Part shown: positions 45,152-54,674 of the stretch, in pieces | How the letters are laid out: each line of letters starts with the position of its first letter | Numbering within the stretch: the first letter of the stretch is position 1 | Source: Pythium myriotylum | Taxonomy: Eukaryota > Oomycota > Peronosporomycetes > Pythiales > Pythiaceae | Direction of reading: 5' to 3' | DNA: 64,000 nt | NCBI GenBank assembly: GCA_023091665.1 | Contig: JALJCQ010000014.1 | Coordinates: 1,860,001 to 1,924,000, forward strand | Made by a program: the position numbers and the translations under genes | The notes under the pieces: model-generated | Seen by the model: only the letters and a program-made list of their open reading frames with translations | The model's database searches: none | Told to the model about the DNA's origin: nothing

Positions 45152-46201
45152 TTACCGTGGGTCAACCTGGCTGACAAGCCAGGGGTGTAAGTCGGAGAGC
45201 GCGAGCCGTGGCAGATCTGCGTGGCAGTTCATGCCAGTGGGATGATGGGTGTGACTTGTGTGGCCGGAGTCCATCGCGTGTTGTGCCAGGATGGCCGCCA
45301 GCGAGTTGTGGGCGCGTACTTGGTGGTACCAGTGACGAACACCGACGACATCGGCGAGGTTCCTGGCTCTGTGGTAGATTCGCTGGAGTTTGTCGTTCTT
45401 GGGAGGTTGATAATCGCGCATTTGACAAAGGATGGGCGCACAGTTGCCGATCACAGTTAAGCCGGACCAGCCATTAGCTTTTGCAGCTTGAAGGCCATCA
45501 ATGAGGCCTTGATACTCAGCCTGGGTGTTAGTGGTCGAGGAGTCGACGATCAAGGTGGCAGAGCTCCAGAAAACAGTCGGGCTGGGACCCGCAGATACTG
45601 TTGTGACGAGGAGGGCGCCAGCTCCACCGGGGCCGGGATTGCCTCTCGTCCGTCCTGTGAAGAAGAGCACATTAGCTGGCTCAGCGAGTGCTGTGATTGG
45701 TTCGATCAGTTCCTCGGTTGAATAGAGGAGATTCTTGAATCTATCAATGAGACTTTTTGCGAAGTCAGGCGTGTCATGGGCGCGATCCAGCCGATAGCGG
45801 AGCGTGTCGAGCACTCGCTGACAACAGATCGTGTGCATAGCCGCAGCCTGTCGGTGTGACCAGGCCCGCGACTCGTCGGCCATACTGTTTCGCCAGCCGT
45901 TGATCACTACTAGTGTCTCCAGCACAAGTTGTTGCCAGACCGCTTGTAGGACTGGGTACGGTCCAGCTCCTGTGTCTTCTTCTTCAAGGAGGCACTTGCG
46001 GAGGGTGGGGAGTTCCCATATCTTAGGCGGTACTCGTGGTAAACGAAGGCTGAAGACTGCAGTGAGAAAGTCGGCAGTCTCTGCGTCATCCAGCTCTTTC
46101 CGGAGCGCAGAGTAGTCCAGAGCTGCTGCGCAGCCGGGCATTCCCATACGATGTGGAAGACGGCACCACCGTGGGTCCCGTCCGAGGGGCAATGTGGACA
46201 T
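45152..46201 (-). pseudogene. non-LTR element: post-RT linker and RNase H domain (inactive)
   Basis: This frame continues the reverse transcriptase protein after a frame change between about 46200 and 45910. The last 190 residues are an RNase H (RGNPGPGGAG, NTQAEYQGLIDGL, RAHNSLAAILAQHAMD). Three of the four acidic catalytic positions look lost: the Asp before RGNPG reads Gly-containing FFTG, the usual GDS reads GNC, and the Asp of the AD pair in the final motif reads Ala. Only the Glu of AEY stays. Such changes fit a decayed copy. Confidence 0.7.
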
Positions 46202-49200
46202 CCCCGCCTGTCGTGTAGGCGGTCCCAGCCGGAGAGGCGAAGCCCTTTAACGCGGAAGTAGATCAACCGTTGGCGGCTGGAGCTGTGCTTGAGTCGGTGG
46301 ACCTCTTCCCAGCTCACTCTATCGAGCGCCATGCCGAACTCGCTGGAAGAGTCGTGAGCTAAGCGACGTCGTCGCTCGAGGTCTTGTTCTGCCCTGGCGC
46401 GTTTTGTTCGAGCGACCGAGTCCCGAAGGATGGCTTTGGCGTGTAGCCGCGGCGCGCCCCAAAGAGGAAGCACTGGGCTCAACAGGGGGTGAGGGTAGAA
46501 CTTGAGTGAAGCGCGCTTCGATGCGGCGCGTGCCAAGGATTCCGCGTGATATAGTGAGGATACCGCCCCGAATTCCCTGGTGACATTGTCCTCATCTAGT
46601 CGAACTAGAGAGGCACTGCCGTCGGTGCGTTCCAGGTACCATGCATCCTTCGACCGCCCATGTTCAAGGTGATGTGTGGGATTATGCAGCAGGAGGAGAT
46701 CCGGGTAGCAGAACACGAGTGTGTCGCACAGGAGTCTGAAGCTGTCGACTGTATCATAAGGATAGGAGATATTCTTCAGACGAAAATTGAGCGTGGTCCT
46801 GTTCACCCAATGTATGTCGATCAGGTTATGAACCGATGCATCCCCGACTTGGAGGCCTGGTAAATCCGAGGCACGTAGTTCCCGTCCCGAAGCATGGAGC
46901 AGAAGCTCTGAGCCAACTACAGGGGTGTGAAGAAGAGCTTGAATGTTGAGGCGTCCTGCTCGCGACCTTTGCATCGCACGTATTGAATTCAAGGTCAACT
47001 TGAGGGAGTTGTAGTCCCGCTGGTACCATCCGTTGAGCCATTTGCCATCACTCAGGGACGCTCTTCCGGCTTTCGGTAGGAGAGACAGAACGAAAGATCG
47101 TTCTTGTTCGTCCCATGGGAAGACCGCAGCTCCGCTTAACACCGATCTGCCTGTGGCCGCCATCGTGGCAGCAAGCCTTGGCTGATGTCCGGATCCTCTT
47201 CCTGGAGCAACATGAGTCGCTGTGGGGAACGCAGAGGTCGCCGCAAGCACTGCAGCTGCGATGGCATCTTTAGCGGAGTACCACCGCTGTAGTGTGGTAG
47301 CACTTAGTATCAGGAGTTCGTCGCGTAGGGAGGGCAGTTGCGATCCTCCGTGTCGTCGCTCTGCAAAGGCAGCTGTCTCGCTCATCCAGGCTCGTCCAGT
47401 GTTGTCGCCGGGAGCCAATAGCCCGTGCCACGCGTAATTGTGAACAAAGTTTTGGAGTTTGTCGATCATCTCCGCCGTAGGCCACGAGTGCCGCGCGACA
47501 AACAGGATTTTGGGCAGGATGACAGTTTGGCACACTTGTACGCGTTGCATAAGGTCAGTCGTCTTGACGACCGCAAGTTGAAGTCTGACCCGAAGTTGCT
47601 GGAGCGTGATGTCCCAGAGTTGCTGGCTGATGGGATCCGTGGAGATCTGTCCTCCTAGGTAGCGGACGAGCTGGTGCTTGCTCGCGACCGGGAATCCATG
47701 GTCATCAATCGATGCGTTCCAGCCGTCTGCCGCTAGAAAGACTGCAGTGCTTTTCTCCACGTTAACTGCAAGCCCAGACGCATCTTTGAACAGTTGGAGG
47801 ACACGTTGTAAAGCTGGAAGTTCCGCCGGGGAACGGAGATATATAGTTGTGTCATCTGCGAATCCCACAATCGAGACTGAGAGGTTCTCGTCGAGGTTCA
47901 GCCCTGGGAGATCCGGGAAGGTCTTGACTAGGTCGTAGAGCACATCCACTGCAAGCACAAAGAGAGTTGGGGCGAGTGGGCACCCTTGCCTGATGCCTGT
48001 TGTCACATCCAAAGTGGCTGAGATTTGGCCATCAACAATGAAAGCAGCAGTCGTGCCGAGATGCATTTGCTCTATTGCGTCAATCATGGGAGGCGGGAGA
48101 CCATGTCGTCGCAGCGCTCGCGTGAGGAACCTCCGATTTAGGGAATCGTACGCTTTGGCGAAGTCAAGTAGCACCGCGAGGGCTGAGTTCGGAATCTTCT
48201 TTGCCACTGCTCTCTTTTGGAAAGCTGACCACACGTCAATAGCGTCATGGACTTGTCGTCCTTTGACGAACCCATACTGCGTGGAGGAGACCATCGCAGG
48301 TACGTGGGCGCGTATCCGAGTGAGCAGGATTCGTGCGTAGATTTTATAATCGGTGTTGAGGAGCGCAATTGGCCGGAAATCCAGTCCCGTGAGAGGCTGG
48401 CTTTTCTTCGGGATGCAACAAACCGAGGCAGCCTTGAAGCTTGGAGGTAGTACATTCGCTCGATACCACGTGGAGAATAAAGACGCGAGTATGGGAGCCA
48501 AAGTATCTACGTGCTCTCTGTACCAATCGTTCGGCAGTCCGTCAGGCCCGCTAGCCTTCCCTTTGGGGCAAGACTTGATGGCTTTGGTGACTGCGTCCGC
48601 GGTGAAGAGCATATCGTCGAAGTCCTCCGGGATCTGAAGAGACTTCGGCGGGAGCTGCTCGAAGACTCGATCCTGAGCGTCGTCTTCACAGGGGGGTTTC
48701 TGGATAATCGGCACCCAGTCCTGCCCTACTCTGTCCGCGTTGCTGAGGTTGGAGTGTGACCTTCTCGGTAGTGCAGCAACATGTCTGCGTGAGATCTTCA
48801 CAGATGTGCGTTTGAAGAAGGCCTTGGCTGACTCGTGTGGACGCCCAGCATGTGACGAGTGCCGGGCTTGCCGCGTGTGACGGAGTCGATCACTTTGGAG
48901 TCGAATGAAATCCCGTCGGATCGCTCGAAAAGGTGCAGCCGGATCAAGAGAGAGCCTCCTCATCGCGCTCGTGATCGCCTCTACACTGGCCCAAATCGTG
49001 AGGTGCCTGTTGCTCGCGTCGCGCTTTGCCTCGCGGAGAGCTTCGACTAGCCGTTTCTTTTGCTTGCAAAATCGACGTGTGGCCAGAGTGAGTTGTTCTC
49101 GTCGGACTTGGAGACTTTCTCGTCTGATCTGCGTTTTTGTCTGGTCCCAACTCTTGGCAGAGATCTCTGCCGGCTGCGTCACGAGCGTCTTCCCAGCCTC

Positions 49201-49509
49201 CTCAAGTAGTTTCTCTCCAGTGGCGTGGATCGCTTCTGTCGCGCATTCCGGCAACGAATACCGTAATCGTGGCTCCTGGGAACTCCGTCGGGCCTGGTGG
49301 GTGCCATTGGCCATGAGCTGAGGAATGACGCCGTCATGATCCGTGCGACAAAATGGAGCTGTCGTGACAAGCCGACGCAGCCGCTGGAACGTGCCCGTTG
49401 TCAGATACCACCTGTCTAGCCGTGCAGTCGCAATCGTGTCGTCTCGAAGCCCGTACCAGTAAGTATGATGTGTGGAACCCTCAGACATCCGTCGTTGATG
49501 CCACTGCAA
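45910..49509 (-). CDS. non-LTR reverse transcriptase (end of endonuclease, RT core, zinc motif)
   Basis: A 1199-residue open frame begins inside the endonuclease (TARLDRWYL, the closing part of the domain). The reverse transcriptase core follows at about residues 300-600: RPIALLNTDYKIYARIL, QYGFVKGRQ, LDFAKAYDSLNR, GIRQGCPLAPTLFVL and the catalytic VGFADDTTIYL. Near the end, GCPHCPSDGTHGGAVFHIVWEC is the Cys/His motif typical after RT. The RT motifs are all present. The frame then ends early because the RNase H part is in another frame. Confidence 0.85.
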   Translation of the reverse strand: MQWHQRRMSEGSTHHTYWYGLRDDTIATARLDRWYLTTGTFQRLRRLVTTAPFCRTDHDGVIPQLMANGTHQARRSSQEPRLRYSLPECATEAIHATGEKLLEEAGKTLVTQPAEISAKSWDQTKTQIRRESLQVRREQLTLATRRFCKQKKRLVEALREAKRDASNRHLTIWASVEAITSAMRRLSLDPAAPFRAIRRDFIRLQSDRLRHTRQARHSSHAGRPHESAKAFFKRTSVKISRRHVAALPRRSHSNLSNADRVGQDWVPIIQKPPCEDDAQDRVFEQLPPKSLQIPEDFDDMLFTADAVTKAIKSCPKGKASGPDGLPNDWYREHVDTLAPILASLFSTWYRANVLPPSFKAASVCCIPKKSQPLTGLDFRPIALLNTDYKIYARILLTRIRAHVPAMVSSTQYGFVKGRQVHDAIDVWSAFQKRAVAKKIPNSALAVLLDFAKAYDSLNRRFLTRALRRHGLPPPMIDAIEQMHLGTTAAFIVDGQISATLDVTTGIRQGCPLAPTLFVLAVDVLYDLVKTFPDLPGLNLDENLSVSIVGFADDTTIYLRSPAELPALQRVLQLFKDASGLAVNVEKSTAVFLAADGWNASIDDHGFPVASKHQLVRYLGGQISTDPISQQLWDITLQQLRVRLQLAVVKTTDLMQRVQVCQTVILPKILFVARHSWPTAEMIDKLQNFVHNYAWHGLLAPGDNTGRAWMSETAAFAERRHGGSQLPSLRDELLILSATTLQRWYSAKDAIAAAVLAATSAFPTATHVAPGRGSGHQPRLAATMAATGRSVLSGAAVFPWDEQERSFVLSLLPKAGRASLSDGKWLNGWYQRDYNSLKLTLNSIRAMQRSRAGRLNIQALLHTPVVGSELLLHASGRELRASDLPGLQVGDASVHNLIDIHWVNRTTLNFRLKNISYPYDTVDSFRLLCDTLVFCYPDLLLLHNPTHHLEHGRSKDAWYLERTDGSASLVRLDEDNVTREFGAVSSLYHAESLARAASKRASLKFYPHPLLSPVLPLWGAPRLHAKAILRDSVARTKRARAEQDLERRRRLAHDSSSEFGMALDRVSWEEVHRLKHSSSRQRLIYFRVKGLRLSGWDRLHDRRGCPHCPSDGTHGGAVFHIVWECPAAQQLWTTLRSGKSWMTQRLPTFSLQSSAFVYHEYRLRYGNSPPSASASLKKKTQELDRTQSYKRSGNNLCWRH

Positions 49510-50293
49510 TCATCGAGTCAGTTGCAGCATCAACGAGAACCCACGCCACCAAGAATTTCGAGAGCCCGTCCGATGATTGGTGCGAGCTAGTGCGCCGGCT
49601 TCGACCGAGTTCGGGATCCAGAATACAGTTGAAATCTCCCCCTAGTAGGATTGTTCCGCTGAGCTTGGTTTGGTCCGCTAAATGCCGAAAAAAACTTTCT
49701 CGCGTGGGAACATTTATGCTTCCGTTGACACAAACGATCGTGATATCTTCTCCATGCAGCTTGCCTTAGACTGCAGCGAAGTGTGCGGGCCAGAGATCCC
49801 TTCTCCACGGCCGAACGTCCGATATCGCAGCTTGTGGGTGGAGGAGTATCGCCACGCCACCAGCGGCGGTGTCTGTCGCTAGCCAGTACGAGAGAGGACT
49901 GGGCAGTTTCTTCGAATCGTAACCCCAAGCCCTGGCGTACATATCTTCCAGTACCGGAGCCCATCTCTCCGTGGCTCTTGTTTCTTGGAGAATGACGACG
50001 TCAAAATGCCGATGGTCATATGTGTGCCTAAAAGCGTCAAACCAGTTCTCAAGATGCTCACGATTCTTGAGCAGGCCTTGTACGCTCTGCGTGAGTACTT
50101 GAAGTTGAGGCGGAGGTTTCCGCCGGTCCGGCCTCCGTGGCTTGGCCAGAGGGGCAGGGCTGGTGCCACTCTCTACCCGCGAGGGTGGGGAGTGGCTGGT
50201 CGTGCTGGCGTGCGGAATTATCGACGCTTCCTCCACATTTGCCTCGGCTGAACGCCGCACTTGCGTCAGCGAGGCTGGGCGCACGTGCTTCAT
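49510..50293 (-). pseudogene. non-LTR element: apurinic-type endonuclease, frameshifted
   Basis: The start of an exonuclease-endonuclease-phosphatase fold reads QVLTQSVQGLLKNREHL and VVILQETRA (with the catalytic Glu), then GGVAILLHPQ, in the frame 50293-49766. The next motif, GDFNCILDPELGRS, is found near 49640-49600 in a different frame, and the final motif lies in the RT frame after 49509. At least two frame changes therefore split the domain. Confidence 0.72.
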
Positions 50294-51417
50294 ACACGAT
50301 CACCAACCTGTCCTGGCTGGGCAGGTTGGGTCGGCTGAGCGAGTTCGCTCGCAAACGCGAGCCTAGCACCGACTGTCCAGTCATGGAGCCGGAGATCATG
50401 AAGTGCAGAAACAGTCTCTTCAGGGTGGGAGCGTAGCCACTCGACTGACCGAAGATCGATGAGTTCGTCAGAACTCGCCACAACTACCAAGGCGACCAGT
50501 CTGCTCCACTCATTGCGCGCTTGACCAGTGTCGTTTGCCGTCACGAGGAAGGTTCGAACGATTTCGAACGCCTCGGACGGCCCTGGGAAGAGGTGTTCGA
50601 TGCGTTCTGGTCCTTTCGCTACGGATCGCTCCAGTCGTACGATGCGGACTGTCGTATGTTGAGATTCGCCATCTTCTGCGATCACGATGATCGGTTCTCG
50701 AACGCCCAAAGATGTTTTCGTCTGCACCCCATTGGTCTCGAGTAAGCCCGTGGGACAGTATTGCATCTCGGATCCCTTCGATGAAGCGCCGAATTGCCCG
50801 CATTGCCGCCTCGTCGTCCTCTGGCGGCCCTAGCTTGAAGAACCGTCGGTTGAAGTCCGCGAGCGTGACCGTATCGTCCGCCACCATGGGCGAGAGGTAT
50901 TCTAGCAGGCTAGTACATATCCCATCTTTGTAGTGGTTACCTTCTTTGACGGATGTTCGGCAGACGAACATTTCCTCGCCGCGGATGTATCTCGCTCCAC
51001 AGTCATGCACTGCGAACTGTAAACACCCACCGTTGGCTGGTGTTCGCACGATTCGTGCGCGAAAGGCTGCTTTCCAGTCTTCGAGCGTACAAGGTGCCCA
51101 TAGCTGGTTAAGTATAGCATCGAGCAAGGGACTTGGGAACTGGCTTTGCCAGTGCTCCTCGGGGTGTAACCGTCTGATGGTTATCTCTTGATCTAGCTGA
51201 GCTTGTGCATCCGCAAGCGACTGAGGCGCGAAGAACGCGGACAGAGGCATCTGCTTTTGAATGCGTCGGGCGGCAGGCTTCATTTCTGCAGGTGCCGTGA
51301 CTGAGTTGGTCGCTGCTGGCGGTCTCGCCACATCGGTAGGTCTTCTCCAAGTTCGAGTGTCCGAACTTGCTCGGGGGCAAGTTGCGGCTGCCCAGCTCCG
51401 TCGTCGTCCGTCGGAAC
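50290..51417 (-). pseudogene. non-LTR element: OTU-like cysteine protease region, frameshifted
   Basis: The frame ending at 50510 reads PLSAFFAPQSL, then TPANGGCLQFAVHDCG, which matches the OTU core where DGNCLFxA is usual, with the nucleophile Cys kept and Asp replaced by Asn. Later QWGADENIFG resembles the OTU WG-E element. A frame change near 50720 moves the end of the domain (REPIIVIAEDG) into the frame 50766-50290. OTU enzymes cut ubiquitin chains or polyproteins. Assigning it to OTU is inference from these motifs. Confidence 0.5.
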
Positions 51418-53714
51418 TAATTGTCTTCCTTTGCTCGCTGGAGGACCGGAGTCGCTTGCGGTTGGCGACGGCGATTCCAGTCTTTACCGATCTGTGTTCC
51501 TGGGTCAACGTACGGAATGATGGCCAGAGTTGGCTGCGCCGGAGTCGCTTCGCTCGTGTTCGCTTCGTCGCGTGGGGGCTCCTCCTTCGCGGACTGTGGT
51601 ACCGACTGGTCACTGCTCTTTGTCGCCGCACCGGTCTTGGTTGAGGTTCCGGGCATAGGGCTCCCAAAGGACTTGACTGTGGTACTTGCCTGCTGTTGGA
51701 TTTGTCGGAGTTGGTCACGGACACTCTTGTGCGCCTGGAGCGTCTGATGCCGAGCGTGGGCCTTGCGGTCTTTGTCGACTTGCGCACGCGCTAGCTGTTG
51801 GGCTCTGGCTTCGACTGCAGCTTCCTTTGCTGCCCGATTTGCAGCAGCTTTGGTCTTGCGCGCTAGCTTCTGCAGCCGTGCCTGCTCTTCCGCGGTGAGA
51901 CTTCGCGCGAGTTCTGGAGCGACAGTCTCCCGTAACACTTTCAACTGTCGTGCCATCTTTTTGGGAGAGATGGCGGCGGTCAGTTGGAAGGCTTCCGCTT
52001 TGTGAACGTCGAGGGCGAGAGTACGACTAGCTGCAGATCGCTCCGCAAACTTGCTCTTGTAGTCCTTGGTTGAATGGCGAATGCTAAGACATTTTGTACA
52101 TGGCGCCCGTCGTGAAGCCCGCGGATGATGAACGTCTATCGTAATCGGCACCTGGTCATACAGCACCTGGAGTCTCCTCACCCGCTCGAGCGGTCCCGGG
52201 CACGTGATTTGATCAAACTTCAGCTTCCACCTTGTGGGCTGGAAATCTCGCATGTCAATCGATTGTACCAATTGAGCCTCGAGGGCTGGCATGCCTGCTG
52301 CCGCTTTGCCGATGGCTCGAAAGGCGTGCTGTACGAGATCAGTGCCTCCATGAAAATAGACGTGGTAAAGGAGTTTTTGAGCGGGATCGTCGAAGCCGAC
52401 CTTAGGTACATCTGTAGTCAGCGAGTCTGTAGCATGGAGTCTCACTATGCCCTTACCAAGAGCAAATTCGAAACCGTCCCATGCATCTCGTACGGTTGGT
52501 TGCACAAACCGGACTGTCATGATCATCGACTTAGGATCGATGGTGATAGTGAAAGTCGCATTGAAGAAGGTGATCAGCTTTTGACGTTTCACCACATCCG
52601 ATCCACATGCGAGGATGGCGGCGTGGCAGAGATGGTACTTGGCGCCGTTTTCTGGGATTGTAAATCCCGCTGGTACCTCCCCGTATAGCCTGAATCCGAG
52701 GTGTCGTCTGTCGAACTCAGCAATGGAATCCCGCTCCGCTGCAGTGTGCGTCTCCGTGATGAATCTCGGCGGTCCTTCCAGGTGCAGTCGATGGCTCATC
52801 CAGGCGTAGAAGGCCTCCCGTTCCTGCATCGTGGGCGGACGCTGATCACCGTCTCGTCGCAGATTGGCCGGCTTGGTAGCACACATGAAGTGTTTCAGAA
52901 GAGCCGGATCTGGCGGTTGCGCCTCGCACTGCCTCGTCTCCTGTGCCGGGTGTAGAACCGAGCCGCTGAGTTTTGCACGCAACTGCGCGGTACCGGCTTT
53001 ACTCCAGACCGTGCTGGACGCAGTCGCGGAGGTCCCTGACGCCGCTGGGCGCGCTGGGTGAGACCCTTGCGGGCGTTGGCTGTCACTGCGTGCCTTGGCT
53101 TTCGTCGAGGCACTCTTCTTCGGCTTTCTCGTCGTCGATGAGGCTGGCGTCATCGACGGCGCTTGGCCGATGGTGAATTCGTTGGCCGCTGCTGGCAGAG
53201 TCGAGTCTTTCATCGGCATGAGTGGGCTCAACGGTAGGCCGAGTTCCCCTTCCATCTGCACGTTGCCTTCGTGGTCGGGGCTACGTGAAGTCGGCGATGG
53301 GGAGGCATCAGAGCAAGGGTCATCTCCGAGAGATTGCAATGCACTGCGTTGCTGGGAGTCAAGCTGGGAGTCCGGCGCCGGTGTGGGCGTGGAATGAGCT
53401 GTTGTTGGGCCTTCAACGATCGATACAGAGCCGTTCAATGAGGGCGAAGATGAAGCTGTCTGGTCTTGGTCTGCTGGCAGCGGGGACTGTGGTGGCATGG
53501 TACCTGTCAAAACTGTCTCTACCGAGTCCTCTCGAGCGTCTGGCGGGGGTCCGGTATCCACGGGTAGCAACGTCGCTGCTCCCATCGAGGTTGGCGGCAT
53601 GGCTGCCGCGCGCGAGGCGATAGCCGTCTCTTGGTCCGAGTCTTCTTCGCGTCGAGGGGGACAGAAAAGGGGATCTGTTCCCCAGCGGGTAAATTCGGAG
53701 TACGTCAGAATCAT
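51417..53714 (-). CDS. non-LTR element ORF1 protein
   Basis: A 765-residue frame with a long Ser/Thr/Pro-rich first third and a central globular part (RRHLGFRLYGEVPAGFTIP, FNATFTITIDPKSMIMTVRF), then CTKCLSIRHSTKDYKSK, a possible decayed zinc knuckle, and an Ala/Lys-rich coiled coil. ORF1 proteins of non-LTR elements bind the element RNA. The only ATG before residue 30 lies in the flanking 14-bp repeat, so translation from this copy would start in host sequence. The end overlaps the OTU-like frame by about 370 bases. Confidence 0.65.
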   Translation of the reverse strand: MILTYSEFTRWGTDPLFCPPRREEDSDQETAIASRAAAMPPTSMGAATLLPVDTGPPPDAREDSVETVLTGTMPPQSPLPADQDQTASSSPSLNGSVSIVEGPTTAHSTPTPAPDSQLDSQQRSALQSLGDDPCSDASPSPTSRSPDHEGNVQMEGELGLPLSPLMPMKDSTLPAAANEFTIGQAPSMTPASSTTRKPKKSASTKAKARSDSQRPQGSHPARPAASGTSATASSTVWSKAGTAQLRAKLSGSVLHPAQETRQCEAQPPDPALLKHFMCATKPANLRRDGDQRPPTMQEREAFYAWMSHRLHLEGPPRFITETHTAAERDSIAEFDRRHLGFRLYGEVPAGFTIPENGAKYHLCHAAILACGSDVVKRQKLITFFNATFTITIDPKSMIMTVRFVQPTVRDAWDGFEFALGKGIVRLHATDSLTTDVPKVGFDDPAQKLLYHVYFHGGTDLVQHAFRAIGKAAAGMPALEAQLVQSIDMRDFQPTRWKLKFDQITCPGPLERVRRLQVLYDQVPITIDVHHPRASRRAPCTKCLSIRHSTKDYKSKFAERSAASRTLALDVHKAEAFQLTAAISPKKMARQLKVLRETVAPELARSLTAEEQARLQKLARKTKAAANRAAKEAAVEARAQQLARAQVDKDRKAHARHQTLQAHKSVRDQLRQIQQQASTTVKSFGSPMPGTSTKTGAATKSSDQSVPQSAKEEPPRDEANTSEATPAQPTLAIIPYVDPGTQIGKDWNRRRQPQATPVLQRAKEDN

Positions 53715-53715
53715 G
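53702..53715. repeat. 14-bp direct repeat, right target-site duplication
   Basis: Second copy of ACGTCAGAATCATG, matching 45062-45075, at the 5' end of the non-LTR element. Confidence 0.75.
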
Positions 53716-54332
53716 GGAATGACCCGACGAGAAGGTGTATGCGCAGACGGTCAGAAGAATGTGAGGTCAGGGGAGCTCGGCAGGCTCCAAGTGACGCATG
53801 ATCATTGAAGGATGGTGATATAAACGGTACGGTAGGTAGGGTAGGGTAGGACTTTGCATTTTAGGTTTGTAATTCAGTACCGAATTTCCCTTCGTCTGCT
53901 CAAGTCCCCCCCCCCCCCCCCCCCCCCCCTCCCCCCCCCCCCCCGTCACGATTGCTAGGCTCGTGACGTTAAAGTCCGTGGTCAGAGTTGACCCAAGTCA
54001 CTTCCAAGTCGAGGAAGCAACCCCGAGAGTGGCGAAGCCCTTCTGAACTCGGCAGAAGGCACACCGGCAAGTGGCAAGCCCCTAGTGAAGCTGGTACCAG
54101 GCCACGATTGCGTTTGCAATTCCCTTCACAGGCAGTCACAGACTTCTCGCAAGCCATCCGGACTTCTCGCAAGCCGTCCGGAATTCTTGTGAGCGATCAA
54201 GAAGACTGACCAAGACGTCCGGCAGGATTTCTCAGGTTCTGTTCGGCAGGAAGGCGTGGGCGTTTGCGCACGGCGTGAAGCTTGCTAGAAGGCATCAGCA
54301 GGGTTGTTGGGTCACGACACTCTGTGTAGGAA
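53716..54332. other. non-coding spacer with poly-C run and short tandem repeat
   Basis: No gene is supported. It has a C tract at 53906-53944 broken by one T, and a 20-bp unit (GACTTCTCGCAAGCC plus five bases) repeated at 54141-54160 and 54161-54180 with one change. It is the original right flank of the non-LTR insertion and the left flank of the gypsy element. Confidence 0.6.
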
Positions 54333-54635
54333 TGTAACGGAGTACAAGGTTACACAAGTAGGTTAGGTTGTGTAGGTACATAACGTGTGTGGTCCACTTA
54401 GGAGAAAAGTTACCCTAAGTAGTGACTCTCTTTTATTAGATTCAGTAGGTGATATCCCTGGGTATTAGATACCAGGGATATCAGGTATAGGGGGGATTAT
54501 TCCCCAGGAGAATAATCTGAATACAATCAGTTCGCCTTTCGCCAAGTCTTTGGCGCTCGTCGACAGGGGTCGACTCGGAGTGGCTGCTCACACTTCCTCA
54601 AGCGCAGGTGCTGTGTACGGTCGTGGACCGTTACA
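54333..54635 (+). repeat. 5' LTR of gypsy element 1
   Basis: 303 bp, TGTAAC to GTTACA. It includes an internal palindromic patch (GATATCCCTGGGTATTAGATACCAGGGATATC) near 54450-54482. It matches 61192-61494 with five substitutions. Confidence 0.95.
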
Positions 54636-54636
54636 C

Positions 54637-54648
54637 TTGGTAGCACTT
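54637..54648 (+). other. likely primer-binding site of gypsy element 1
   Basis: TTGGTAGCACTT lies one base after the 5' LTR. TGGTAGCA fits the complement of a tRNA 3' end (CCA plus acceptor stem), similar to initiator methionine tRNA, as in many gypsy elements. The match is only about 8 bases. Confidence 0.5.
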
Positions 54649-54674
54649 GTCGTCAATCCAACGCCGACATCGTG

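Larger units (their letters stand above)
45076..53701 (-). mobile_element. non-LTR retrotransposon, 8.6 kb, minus strand
   Basis: Between 14-bp flanking repeats lie, in minus-strand order, an ORF1 protein, an OTU-protease-like region, an apurinic-type endonuclease, a reverse transcriptase with a C-terminal zinc motif, and an RNase H. The 3' end (left in the window) ends in a short TCA repeat instead of poly-A. The 5' end has no untranslated leader and the ORF1 frame starts inside the duplicated target site, so the copy is probably 5'-truncated. Several frameshifts make it unlikely to move by itself. An I/Tad-like relative with RNase H fits, but the clade is not settled. Confidence 0.85.

Noticed and set aside
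52125..52688. 187-residue plus-strand frame inside the non-LTR ORF1
   Set aside because: It is a shadow of ORF1 with no recognisable domain.
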